Of a stretch of 24,140 nt of DNA, positions 1 to 6,643 are shown one piece after another (within the stretch, counting starts at the first letter, position 1; every line of letters begins with the position of its first letter). The notes under the pieces are model-generated. The model saw nothing but the letters and a program-made list of their open reading frames with translations. It was not told where the DNA came from and did not search any database. The translations under genes and the position numbers were made by a program. Location of the stretch: positions 1 through 24,140 of the forward strand of contig DGBP01000014.1 in NCBI GenBank assembly GCA_002384855.1, written 5' to 3'. The stretch is from Nocardioidaceae bacterium UBA4001 (GTDB lineage: Bacteria > Actinomycetota > Actinomycetes > Propionibacteriales > Nocardioidaceae).

Positions 1-71
1 CTCACGCCCGCCAGTGTTTCGGTCGTCAGTGACCCTTCCCCGCCAACCCTCAGGCCGGCGTGTCGAGCCAC

Positions 72-143
72 TTACACCGTTGTTCGGACAGTCCCGTCGT
101 CGGTGACGTCGACGAGCGGACCCGTGTAGTGCTCACGAGGCAT
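72..143 (-). CDS. possible 23-aa small ORF after the AhpD-like gene
   Basis: An ATG at 143 opens a 23-codon frame that ends in TAA and overlaps the end of the AhpD-like gene by 11 bases. The peptide begins MPREHYTG and ends VRTTV. No family is recognisable, and it has no membrane or signal segment. The overlap geometry resembles translational coupling, but a frame this short can occur by chance in GC-rich DNA. It could also be the start of a decayed gene running out of the window. Confidence 0.15.
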   Translation of the reverse strand: MPREHYTGPLVDVTDDGTVRTTV

Positions 144-639
144 GATTGCTCCTCTTCACTGGTGCACCGAAGTGCTCCCGATGGGAGACCGGGTGGTGGC
201 TGAGGATCGAGACGCGGTTGAACGCGTTGATCATCGAGGCGGCGTAGACGAGCAGGGCGAGCTGGTCGTCGGTGAGGTCTTCACGCAGCCGGTCGTACTC
301 GTTGTCGGCCAGGTGCCGCTCGGAGACTTTGGTGACGGACTCGGCGATGGTGAGGGCGGCCTGCTCGACTCTGGAGAACAAGCCCGATTCGCGCCAGGCA
401 GAAAGGACGGCGATCCGCTGTGGAGACTCCCCAGCGCGTAGGGCGAGATGGGTGTGCAGGTGCAGGCAGAAGGCGCAGCCGTTGATCTGCGAGCAACGCA
501 GGTTGACCAGCTCGAGGATGGCCCGGTCGATGCCCAGGTCGTCCGCGCGCGCCTTGATCTCGTTCGACACCGCCGCCATGGCGCCGTGGACCTGGGGTAG
601 CTGCTTGTCGGCGTAGACCCGTCGGGGGGTATCGGTCAT
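133..639 (-). CDS. AhpD-like / carboxymuconolactone decarboxylase-family protein
   Basis: This 168-aa protein belongs to the AhpD/CMD alkylhydroperoxidase-like family. It carries a CxxC pair (Cys55 and Cys58) inside an NGCAFC motif, followed by His60 and His62 and preceded by Glu43, which is the usual AhpD proton-relay layout. Family members act as small cytoplasmic peroxidase or disulfide-relay enzymes; the substrate cannot be told from sequence. It is the last clear gene of the minus-strand set 2916-133, with 81 bases separating it from the acetyltransferase stop. In company with an NADP-binding oxidoreductase under MarR-type control, a role in oxidative or electrophile stress is reasonable but inferred. 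The length is normal for single-domain members. Confidence 0.88.
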   Translation of the reverse strand: MTDTPRRVYADKQLPQVHGAMAAVSNEIKARADDLGIDRAILELVNLRCSQINGCAFCLHLHTHLALRAGESPQRIAVLSAWRESGLFSRVEQAALTIAESVTKVSERHLADNEYDRLREDLTDDQLALLVYAASMINAFNRVSILSHHPVSHREHFGAPVKRSNHAS

Positions 640-720
640 GTCAGGACGGTACCCCCAGGCGAGGCACTGCCCGCAGCATCGTCGCGGCTCGGGGGAGTGC
701 GGCCGGCCCTGGAGCCCCGG

Positions 721-1074
721 TCAAGAGACGTCAGCCCGCCAGGTTGGAGCCCACGGCGTCCGCGCTGCGGGCAGCTTGAACCTGTCCCTGTCCCTGAGAG
801 GAACGAGGTCGAGGTAGCGCGTCGGCTCCGCGGCGATCACCTTCCGGACGTAGGGGCAGAACGGCAGCACCGCGAGGCCTCGGCGTCGGGCGTCCTCAAG
901 TGCTTCGGCGACCAAGGCTTTCGCGAGCCCGCGACCATTGAAGGCGGGGTCGACCTCGGTATGGGTGAACGCGATCGTGCCCGAGGCCAGCCTGTACTCC
1001 GAGAACCCTGCGACCTCGTCGCCGTCGCGGATCTCGTAACGGCTCAGCTCGGGTTTGTCGTGGACTTCGCTCAC
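721..1074 (-). CDS. small GNAT-family N-acetyltransferase (YjdJ/NATD1-like)
   Basis: This 117-aa protein is read from a GTG at 1074, chosen because a GAAAGGA Shine-Dalgarno sequence lies 6-7 bases upstream. A longer in-frame extension to 1170 adds only a low-complexity Pro/Arg-rich stretch. The sequence shows the short GNAT fold: a central FTHTEVDP strand, the acetyl-CoA loop FNGRGLAKALV, and a C-terminal FCPYV segment. That segment is typical of the small COG2388-type acetyltransferases. These are cytoplasmic and transfer an acetyl group from acetyl-CoA to mostly unknown acceptors. It sits between the esterase fusion (61-base gap) and the AhpD-like gene, all on the same strand. Confidence 0.85.
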   Translation of the reverse strand: MSEVHDKPELSRYEIRDGDEVAGFSEYRLASGTIAFTHTEVDPAFNGRGLAKALVAEALEDARRRGLAVLPFCPYVRKVIAAEPTRYLDLVPLRDRDRFKLPAARTPWAPTWRADVS

Positions 1075-1135
1075 AAGGTGTCCTTTCGGAATGGTGGCGG
1101 CCCGACGTTCCTCACCTCCGAGGTGCGGGGTTGGA

Positions 1136-2305
1136 TCAGGGCGCGGCGGGCACCCCGCTCGCGTAGGCATGGCTGGCGCGGACGATACCGAGCACGGTGG
1201 CGAACTCGTCGTCGTCCCGGGGGCCGTAGACCATCATGAAGCCGGGGGAGAGCCGGGTGCCTGCCCACATGTGGGGGCGGCCCCAGCCCTTGGTCGAGAC
1301 GTCGGAGGCCAGGTCAACCGGCAGGACGAGGTGCAGCGACCCGTCGTACGACGGATGCAGATGCGCGAACTCGCCGACCTGGGGCACCAGGTAGGCCTGC
1401 TCATCCTGGGACCCCTCCCGCAGCGTGAAGCCACGCGCACCGGGCACCGAGATCCGCGACGGTCCGACGTCCACACCGGACAGCGTGCGGACCTCCTCGA
1501 AGAGTCGCTCCTGGAGGGCAGCGGGGGCGCTGTCGGTCTCCTGTTGCTGCGGGATGGTCCAGCTCACCTCGGGCCGCGGACCGGGTCGGGGCGGCAGCTC
1601 CCCGGAGGGCAGGGTCGCCCAAGTCGCCGGTGGGCGCGGCCCGGCGGGGCTGAGGCCGTGGCGTTCGACGAAAGCGAGTCGGTGAGCGATCCAGCCGCCG
1701 AGCTCGTGGACGGTCCGGGCGGTGAGCTGGTGCCCTCCGGGTTGTCTCTGGGCGACCGTGGGGGCGCCGGACTCGGAGAGCAGGTAGCTCCAGGTCCGGT
1801 CCAGCAGCTCGCGGGGGATGACATGGTCGCCATCGCCCTGGGCCACGAACACGGGCAGGTTGACCAGCCGCCCAGGGGTGGCCTCGAGACCGGCCTCGAA
1901 GGGGAGCGTGCCGTAGAGGACGGCCGCACCGGAGTACCGGGAGGGGTCGTCGAGCACAAGTCCCCCGGCGAAGGCGGCGCCCCCGCTGAACCCGACCAGC
2001 AGCACCGGCCTTCCGGCCGGGGCGACCTCGTCGAGCCAGCCGATGAACCAGTCCATCGTGCCGCGCAGCGAGTCGGCGACCGGACGACCGATGCCGCGGT
2101 TGGCGAACCAGGCGTAGCCGCCGCCCTCGACGATCGGCGCCCGGACCGCGGCGTACGCCGGCCCGGTCGGCAGGTGTGCGGCCAACCCGAGGATCTCGCG
2201 CTCGTGGGAGCCGCGCCCGTGCAGCAGGACGACGAGCGGGGCTGCCGGGTCGGTGCTGCCGTAGGTCGCGACCACGGGGGCCGAGAAGGTGGAATGGACG
2301 GTCAT
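1136..2305 (-). CDS. phospholipase/carboxylesterase fused to a luciferase-like (DUF5519-type) domain
   Basis: This 389-aa two-domain protein has residues 1-215 as an alpha/beta-hydrolase of the phospholipase/carboxylesterase type. It shows an LLHGRGS oxyanion strand, a GFSGG nucleophile elbow (Ser107), Asp160 in QGDGDHVIP and His192 in GGHQL. After a Pro-rich linker (about 218-262), residues 265-385 resemble the small 'luciferase domain' proteins of actinobacteria, with the motif region VPGARGFTLREG, then FAHLHPSYDGSLHLVLP and GWGRPHMWAG. That second family has no firm biochemical function. The start at 2305 has a GAAGGAA ribosome site. The gene follows the oxidoreductase by 35 bases. The esterase role is a confident class assignment; the meaning of the fusion is unknown. 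Confidence 0.85.
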   Translation of the reverse strand: MTVHSTFSAPVVATYGSTDPAAPLVVLLHGRGSHEREILGLAAHLPTGPAYAAVRAPIVEGGGYAWFANRGIGRPVADSLRGTMDWFIGWLDEVAPAGRPVLLVGFSGGAAFAGGLVLDDPSRYSGAAVLYGTLPFEAGLEATPGRLVNLPVFVAQGDGDHVIPRELLDRTWSYLLSESGAPTVAQRQPGGHQLTARTVHELGGWIAHRLAFVERHGLSPAGPRPPATWATLPSGELPPRPGPRPEVSWTIPQQQETDSAPAALQERLFEEVRTLSGVDVGPSRISVPGARGFTLREGSQDEQAYLVPQVGEFAHLHPSYDGSLHLVLPVDLASDVSTKGWGRPHMWAGTRLSPGFMMVYGPRDDDEFATVLGIVRASHAYASGVPAAP

Positions 2306-2340
2306 GGGGGTTTCCTTCGAGGTCGACGGGGGTGAGTGGT

Positions 2341-2916
2341 TCAGGCGACGACGCCGAAGCCGCCGGTCCAGGAGACCTTCTCGCGGGCGGCGAGGGTGAG
2401 CTGCAGGAAACCGACAGCCTCGAGCTCGCGTGCCCGCTTGAGGGATCCGGCGTCGATGGCGTTGAGTCCGCCGGAGGTCACCACGCCGGCCAGGGTGGAC
2501 TTGGCGTCGGTGTCGTCGCCGGCGATCAGGACTGTGGTCGTCAGGGGGCCGACGGTGCCCGCGGCGAGCGTGCCGGCGAAGGTGGTGTTGAACGCCTTCA
2601 GCACGCGCGAGTCGGGCAGCGCAGCCGCGACCTCGGCGGCCGCCGAGCTGTCGGCCGGCACGACGAGGGAGTCGAAGGTCTCGAAGTTCAGCGGGTTGGT
2701 GATGTCGACGACGATCCTCCCGGCGAGCTGCTCGCCACGCTGGGCGATAACGTCGGCGACGGCCGGGTAGGGGACGGCCAGGACGACGATGTCGCCGGTG
2801 GCCGGGGTGTCGAGGTCGTTCTCGCCGAGCTGCTGGACGGAGTGGCCGCCCTTGGCTGCGATGGCGGCGATGGCCTGGCCCATGTTGCCGGTGCCGAGGA
2901 TCGAGAGGTTCGCCAT
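2341..2916 (-). CDS. NADPH-dependent F420 reductase-like NAD(P)-binding protein
   Basis: This 191-aa protein has an N-terminal Rossmann motif (GTGNMG, residues 8-13) followed by VVLAVPYPAV and DITNPLN. These are hallmarks of the F420:NADP oxidoreductase-like family (NADP-binding domain of the 6PGDH/ProC type). Such proteins transfer hydride between NADP and F420 or another acceptor; many members are uncharacterised. The ATG at 2916 has an AAGGAG site seven bases upstream, and the extension to 2970 lacks support. It is the first gene of the minus-strand operon and lies divergent to the MarR-type regulator. A plausible promoter (TTGACG at 2996-2991, TAGGGT at 2974-2969, spacing 16) is overlapped by palindromes, so repression by that regulator is likely. 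Confidence 0.87.
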   Translation of the reverse strand: MANLSILGTGNMGQAIAAIAAKGGHSVQQLGENDLDTPATGDIVVLAVPYPAVADVIAQRGEQLAGRIVVDITNPLNFETFDSLVVPADSSAAAEVAAALPDSRVLKAFNTTFAGTLAAGTVGPLTTTVLIAGDDTDAKSTLAGVVTSGGLNAIDAGSLKRARELEAVGFLQLTLAAREKVSWTGGFGVVA

Positions 2917-2952
2917 GAGCTGCTCCTTGGAAGTGAGACTCGGATGTATGAT

Positions 2953-2969
2953 TGTTGCTTCAAGTAACA
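2953..2969. promoter_or_regulatory. palindromic operator candidate 1 (MarR-type)
   Basis: TGTTGCTTCAAGTAACA is a 17-bp palindrome with seven of eight arm pairs matching. It lies at the downstream edge of the -10 box of the minus-strand promoter. The half-site CAAGTAA recurs exactly at 2994-3000, 33 bases away (about three helical turns). Confidence 0.55.
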
Positions 2970-2996
2970 CCCTAGCGCATTTAGTTGTTCCGTCAA
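2969..2996 (-). promoter_or_regulatory. candidate sigma-A-type promoter for the oxidoreductase operon
   Basis: Read on the minus strand, TTGACG (2996-2991) and TAGGGT (2974-2969) are separated by 16 bases and lie about 50-80 bases upstream of the ATG at 2916. Both elements touch the two palindromes, which fits a repressible promoter. The call is from motif match only. Confidence 0.45.
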
Positions 2997-3000
2997 GTAA
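2981..3000. promoter_or_regulatory. palindromic operator candidate 2 (MarR-type)
   Basis: TTAGTTGTTCCGTCAAGTAA is an imperfect inverted repeat with seven-base arms (one mismatch) and a six-base spacer. It covers the -35 box of the minus-strand promoter and lies 18 bases upstream of the marR-type ATG, so autoregulation is also possible. Confidence 0.5.
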
Positions 3001-3017
3001 TCGGCTAGCCTAGGGGC

Positions 3018-3440
3018 ATGAAGACCGAGTGGCTCGACGAGACCGAACGTGGGGCGTGGCTGCGGCTGGTCGCCGTGGTCGAGCTGCTGCCCGGCGTCCT
3101 GGACGCGCAGCTGCGCGCCTCGGCCAGGCTCACCCACTTCGAGTACTTCGTCCTTGCGATGTTGTCAGAAGCGCCGGAGCGGACCTTGCGGATGACCTCC
3201 CTGGCGCGCCGAACCAACGCCACGCTGCCGCGGCTCTCCCACGTCGTCAGGCGGCTCGAGGATCGTGGGCTGGTCGACCGGTTCCCCTGCCCCGAGGACG
3301 GGCGCGCCACCAACGCGCGACTCAGGGACGGGGGTTGGGATGCCGTGGTCGCCGCTGCTCCGGGCCACGTCACGGCTGTGCGTCAGGCCGTGCTGGACCC
3401 TCACGCGCCACCAGGTGGCGCAGCTGCGAGACATCAGTGA
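3018..3440 (+). CDS. MarR-family transcriptional regulator, frameshifted near the C-terminus
   Basis: The frame as read gives 140 aa. Residues 35-105 form the MarR winged helix: LTHFEYFVLAML, a recognition segment around LARRTNATLPRLSHVV, then RRLEDRGLV and the DGRATNARL wing. After Asp127 (codon 3396-3398) the reading frame changes. The frame as read continues into an unconvincing Pro/Ala tail and stops at 3440, whereas the +1 frame from 3400 reads the expected C-terminal helices to a stop at 3516. A two-base loss (or one-base gain) near 3399-3402 explains this. The DNA-binding domain is intact, but the C-terminal dimerisation helix is missing, so function is doubtful unless this is a sequencing error. 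It is divergent from the oxidoreductase operon it presumably controls. Confidence 0.75.
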   Translation: MKTEWLDETERGAWLRLVAVVELLPGVLDAQLRASARLTHFEYFVLAMLSEAPERTLRMTSLARRTNATLPRLSHVVRRLEDRGLVDRFPCPEDGRATNARLRDGGWDAVVAAAPGHVTAVRQAVLDPHAPPGGAAARHQ

Positions 3441-3516
3441 TGCGCTGCTGACCCGGCTCGACCCTGAGGGACGGATGACCGCCCCGCACGACTCCGACTG
3501 CGACCGGGTCGGCTGA
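3400..3516 (+). pseudogene. out-of-frame C-terminal part of the MarR-family regulator
   Basis: Read from 3400, this frame gives 38 aa starting LTRHQVAQLRDISDALLTRL and ending CDRVG. This matches the usual last dimerisation helix of MarR regulators (typical text: DPLT..Q...L..I...IL.R.DP). It has no start or ribosome site of its own and is the displaced end of the preceding gene. Confidence 0.7.
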
Positions 3517-3527
3517 GCGCGACCTCG

Positions 3528-3543
3528 GCCGCTAGCGGCTTTT
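3528..3543 (+). terminator. weak intrinsic terminator candidate after the MarR gene
   Basis: A perfect 12-bp palindrome (GCCGCTAGCGGC, 3528-3539) is followed directly by TTTT, just after the ancestral marR stop at 3516. The stem is short (four to five pairs), so strength is uncertain. Confidence 0.35.
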
Positions 3544-3573
3544 CGACGCGTAGTGTGCGAGTCCCACGCGTCG
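3544..3573. repeat. inverted repeat upstream of the DODA-type dioxygenase gene
   Basis: The perfect arms CGACGCGT (3544-3551) and ACGCGTCG (3566-3573) are separated by 14 bases, so arm centres are 22 bases apart (two helical turns). The repeat ends 19 bases before the GTG start at 3593. It could be a dimer-binding operator or a leader hairpin. Confidence 0.4.
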
Positions 3574-3592
3574 ATGCAGTCAGGGAGGAACC

Positions 3593-4450
3593 GTGACGCA
3601 CTCACGGATGCCGGCGGCGTTTCTCGGCCACGGCAACCCGATGAACGCTCTCGAGCACAACAAGTACACCGAGGCCTGGCGCATCTTCGGGGCGTCGGTA
3701 CCCCGGCCACGGGCCATCCTCGTCGTCTCGGCGCACTGGTACACAAACGCCACCGCGGTCACGGCCATGCCACGACCCCGCACGATCCACGACTTCTACG
3801 GGTTCCCCCAAGAACTGTTCGACGTGCAGTACCCCGCCCCCGGGTCGACGGACCTCGCCGAGCAGGTGGCCGACGTGGTGAGGCCGACCTGGGTGGGCCA
3901 AGACATCGACAGCTGGGGCATCGACCACGGCACCTGGTCAGTCCTCATGCACGCGTTCCCCGACGCCTCGATCCCCGTCGTCCAGCTCTCGCTCAACGCG
4001 TTCAAGGACTTCGACCACCACCTCGAGCTCGGCCGCAGGCTCGGCGTTCTGCGCGACCACGGCGTCCTGATCATCGGCAGCGGCAACGTGGTTCACAACC
4101 TGCGGGCCGTCGACCACCGCCGGCCCGATACCGGTTACGACTGGGCCACCCGCTTTGACGAGTTCGCCCGCGAGAACCTCGAGACCACGCCCACCGAGGT
4201 GGCGTCGCTGGACGGGCACCCCGACTTCGGGAAGGCGGTGCCCACCCCGGACCACTACCTGCCTTTGCTCTACATCGCCGGCCTTGCGGGCGACGAGCCC
4301 TTGAACCTCCTCGTGGACGGCCACGCAGCGGGCTCGATCTCCATGGCGGCCTACACCCTCGGCATGGTTTGCGACACCACGCCGACGGCGGGCGCGGGTC
4401 CTGCGGCCAGGCTTCCGGACGGATTCCCGGTGACCGACAGCAACCTGTGA
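3593..4450 (+). CDS. ygiD: DODA/YgiD-type class III extradiol dioxygenase
   Basis: This 285-aa protein is of the LigB/4,5-DOPA-dioxygenase (YgiD) family. The metal ligands expected for the family are present: His13 in FLGHGNPMN, His48 in SAHWYT and His221 in TPDHYLPLL, with His168 in GNVVHNL as likely catalytic base and His112 in DHGTWS. Family members open catecholic rings using O2 and a divalent metal; the physiological substrate here is unknown. The GTG start is preceded by GGGAGGA at an ideal distance. It is slightly longer than E. coli YgiD (about 262 aa) through a C-terminal tail. It stands alone on the plus strand between the MarR gene and the DsbA-like gene, and is unrelated in fold to the two XylE-type enzymes at 9399 and 10478. 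Confidence 0.9.
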   Translation: MTHSRMPAAFLGHGNPMNALEHNKYTEAWRIFGASVPRPRAILVVSAHWYTNATAVTAMPRPRTIHDFYGFPQELFDVQYPAPGSTDLAEQVADVVRPTWVGQDIDSWGIDHGTWSVLMHAFPDASIPVVQLSLNAFKDFDHHLELGRRLGVLRDHGVLIIGSGNVVHNLRAVDHRRPDTGYDWATRFDEFARENLETTPTEVASLDGHPDFGKAVPTPDHYLPLLYIAGLAGDEPLNLLVDGHAAGSISMAAYTLGMVCDTTPTAGAGPAARLPDGFPVTDSNL

Positions 4451-4458
4451 CCGGTCAC
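4447..4458. repeat. perfect 12-bp palindrome overlapping the dioxygenase stop codon
   Basis: GTGACCGGTCAC spans the TGA stop. A further GTGACCG half-site lies at 4430-4436. There is no following T-run, so this is not a typical terminator. It may be an operator for the DsbA-like/sigma unit that starts 86 bases later. Confidence 0.3.
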
Positions 4459-4543
4459 GACAACTCTCGGACTCGAGCTGAGTGTGGCGCAGGTCATGTG
4501 CCTCGCGACTCGTGCGGATGCGCGACGCGGTGTCTCTAAGGGC

Positions 4544-5428
4544 ATGAACGAACTTGCAGGAGGCGTCGGCGCGGCCGACGTGTTGTCATGCGACCTGACC
4601 ACAGGCTTGTGCGGAGTCCACGTCGAGGCCGCCCAGCGCGTCACGGTGACGTACGTGACCGACCCGATCTGCTCGGCGTGCTGGGCGATGGAGCCGGCCT
4701 GGCGTGCAGTGGGGTACGCCTTCGGGGACCTGCTCGAGGTCCGGCACGTCTACGGCGGGCTGCTGCCCAGCTGGGACGGCTTCGCGGACGGGTGGAACGG
4801 CATCCACGGACACTCCGACGTCGCCCACCATTGGCGCGAGATGGCAGAGCACACGGGCCAGGCGATGAACGTGTCGGTCTGGGACGGCGATCCGATCGCC
4901 TCCTCGTTCCCAGCCTCGATGGTCCTGACCGCTGCCCGGGACATCGCACCCGAGAAGGACTGGCTGATGCTGCGCCGGCTGCGTGAGGAGCTCTTCGTGG
5001 GCGGACGCAACATCTCACGCCCGGAAGTGTGGCGCGACGCCGCCGAGAGGGCAGGCATCGATTCGCGCGCGATCCAGGAGCGACTGGACGACGGCCGCGC
5101 GGAAGGCCTGTTCGCGGCCGACCTCCAGACAGCGCGCGCGCTGGGGGCGACTGCCTTCCCGACCTTGATTGTCGAGGCTGGAGGGGACCGGCGCACCCTG
5201 CGAGGTGTGCAGCGACCCGAACGACTGGCGCAGGTCATCGGTGATGCCGCTGGTGTACAGCGGCGGCCGTCGGCGACGATGGAGGAGGCCGTGACGTTCC
5301 TGGACGTCGGGACGACCGCCGAGTACGCGACCCTGCTCGGAACGACCGGAGAACAGGCTGTGGCTGCGCTCGAGGCCGCCGGAGTGCGGCCACGTCGTCT
5401 GCCAGGAGGTGCCGTATGGACGCCGTAA
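4544..5428 (+). CDS. DsbA/FrnE-family thioredoxin-fold protein
   Basis: From the ATG at 4544 this is a 294-aa DsbA-family protein. It has a short N-terminal segment with Cys16 and Cys23, then TYVTDPICSACWAMEP with the redox CSAC pair (Cys43 and Cys46). A helical insertion follows (about residues 90-190), and the cis-proline strand ATAFPTLIVEAGG closes the fold. No signal peptide is visible, so it is probably cytoplasmic like FrnE-type isomerases. A longer in-frame GTG start at 4484 is possible but less like family N-termini. The last 13 bases overlap the sigma-factor gene, implying coupled translation. The C-terminal 60 residues look like a small added helical domain. Redox partner unknown. 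Confidence 0.82.
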   Translation: MNELAGGVGAADVLSCDLTTGLCGVHVEAAQRVTVTYVTDPICSACWAMEPAWRAVGYAFGDLLEVRHVYGGLLPSWDGFADGWNGIHGHSDVAHHWREMAEHTGQAMNVSVWDGDPIASSFPASMVLTAARDIAPEKDWLMLRRLREELFVGGRNISRPEVWRDAAERAGIDSRAIQERLDDGRAEGLFAADLQTARALGATAFPTLIVEAGGDRRTLRGVQRPERLAQVIGDAAGVQRRPSATMEEAVTFLDVGTTAEYATLLGTTGEQAVAALEAAGVRPRRLPGGAVWTP

Positions 5429-5952
5429 CAACCGCAGAGCGACGCCGCGAGCTGCTCGAGCAGATGATCACGCAACAGCCCGAACGGCTGGCCCGCAAGA
5501 TGCGCGCGGCCGGCCACACGACCGCAGAGTCCGAAGACCTGGCCCAAGAGACTCTGGTGCGAGCCTTACGGGCACTGGAGGACATCCGCGGCCCGGCCGA
5601 GGAAGCCCTCATGTGCGGCTGGGTTGACCGCATCGCAGCGAACCTGCTGCTCAACGTCAGGCGTAGCCTCGCGCGTCACCCGCACACCGACAGCCTGCCT
5701 GACCACGAGGAGACCCTCGCATCACAACTCTCGGCGCGCGACGACGCGGACCTCGTCATGTGCCGGACGTCCCTCGAGGTGCTGCTCGACGCTCTGCCCG
5801 ACGAACAGCGGGCGGTCTTCGTCGCCCGAGTGCTCGAGGAACGCACCACCGCCCAGGTCGCCCAAGACCTGGGAATCTCTGAGGACCTCGTCCGGTGGCG
5901 GCTCCGCACCGCGCGCAGCCGCCTGCGCGACCAGATGAAGCCCGCGATCTGA
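5416..5952 (+). CDS. ECF-type RNA polymerase sigma factor (sigma-70 family)
   Basis: This 178-aa protein has a region 2 (about residues 15-90, with AESEDLAQETLVRALR). Its region 4 (about 118-172) contains LDALPDEQRAVFVARVLEERTTAQVAQDLGISEDLVRWRLRTARSRLR. It would direct RNA polymerase to a specific promoter set. The ATG at 5416 is preceded by AGGAGGT inside the DsbA-like gene, and the two genes overlap by 13 bases. No membrane anti-sigma gene follows, which is unusual for ECF factors. The thiol-disulfide protein translated just before it is therefore a candidate for controlling or being controlled by it. That link is inferred from overlap only. Confidence 0.87.
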   Translation: MDAVTTAERRRELLEQMITQQPERLARKMRAAGHTTAESEDLAQETLVRALRALEDIRGPAEEALMCGWVDRIAANLLLNVRRSLARHPHTDSLPDHEETLASQLSARDDADLVMCRTSLEVLLDALPDEQRAVFVARVLEERTTAQVAQDLGISEDLVRWRLRTARSRLRDQMKPAI

Positions 5953-6019
5953 CGATCGCCGAACCACCGCTCTGTCCCTTTCCACCAGTCATCACGTCCA
6001 TCCGAAAGAAGGCACTGCC

Positions 6020-6394
6020 ATGCCCACCATCGAGAACCCCACCGACCTGCACCCCGCCTGGGCCGACCGCTTCAACGCCGCCGACGTCGACGGCATGCTC
6101 GCCCTGGCCGAACCGGACTCGGCCTTCGCGCCGCAGCCCGGCGTCGTCGTCACCGGCGCGGAGTATCGCGCCGCCCTCGACGGCTTCCTGGCCATGGAAC
6201 TCCCCATCAACCTGACCCTGCGCCACAGCCTCGTCAGCGACGACATCGCCCTGCTCGTCTACGACTGGACCATCAAGGGAACCGCCGCCGACGGAAACGA
6301 AGTCGACCTGACCGGCACCACCGCCGACGTCGCCCGACGGGGCAACGACCACAACTGGCGATTCGTGATCGACAACCCCTTCGGCACCGCGTAA
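6020..6394 (+). CDS. SnoaL/NTF2-like fold protein
   Basis: This 124-aa single-domain protein has the SnoaL-like polyketide-cyclase/NTF2 pattern. An N-terminal helix pair (AWADRFNAADVDGMLALAEPD) is followed by FAPQPGVVVTGAEYRAALDGFL, then alternating beta strands (LLVYDWTIKGT, DLTGTTADVARR, WRFVIDNPFGTA). The fold is a cone-shaped pocket used by cyclases, isomerases and non-enzymatic binders, so no reaction can be assigned. The ATG has a GAAAGAAGG site upstream. It follows the sigma-factor gene by 67 bases on the same strand and may be co-transcribed or a target of it. Confidence 0.8.
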   Translation: MPTIENPTDLHPAWADRFNAADVDGMLALAEPDSAFAPQPGVVVTGAEYRAALDGFLAMELPINLTLRHSLVSDDIALLVYDWTIKGTAADGNEVDLTGTTADVARRGNDHNWRFVIDNPFGTA

Positions 6395-6643
6395 CGGGTT
6401 GGAGGGGATCAAAGCGGCGCCCCCATCACGGAACGCTCGGGCTCCATTTCTCGGATGGCACGTAGCGCCATGCCCCAAGTATTCCCGAAGTATTCGGTCA
6501 TAAGGCCGCCAGAGACGTCCAAACCCGGCAAGTCGGGACGTGGCCTCGATCGGCAGCCAAAGGAGCAGCGATCCCGGGTGGGGATTGGCAGTCAGCCGCC
6601 TTTCAATCCGCACCTTGATCCGGCAGAGGGCCCAGTCCTGGAG
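6395..6643. other. 249-bp spacer between convergent genes
   Basis: No convincing gene or strong terminator is seen. The stretch is less GC-rich than its neighbours and holds a tandem pair of AAGTATTC (6477-6484 and 6488-6495; 11-base period) and only weak hairpins. An open frame on the minus strand is present but lacks any recognisable motif, and a decayed gene remnant cannot be excluded. Confidence 0.4.

Noticed and set aside
1..71. Possible minus-strand gene start (GTG after the small ORF stop) running out of the window
   Set aside because: Only about 23 codons are visible, with no ribosome site and no recognisable sequence.
1055..2335. Long plus-strand open frame opposite the esterase fusion
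   Set aside because: It is the Gly/Val/Arg/Asp-rich antisense shadow of the GC-rich esterase gene, with no motifs; the minus-strand protein has clear domains.
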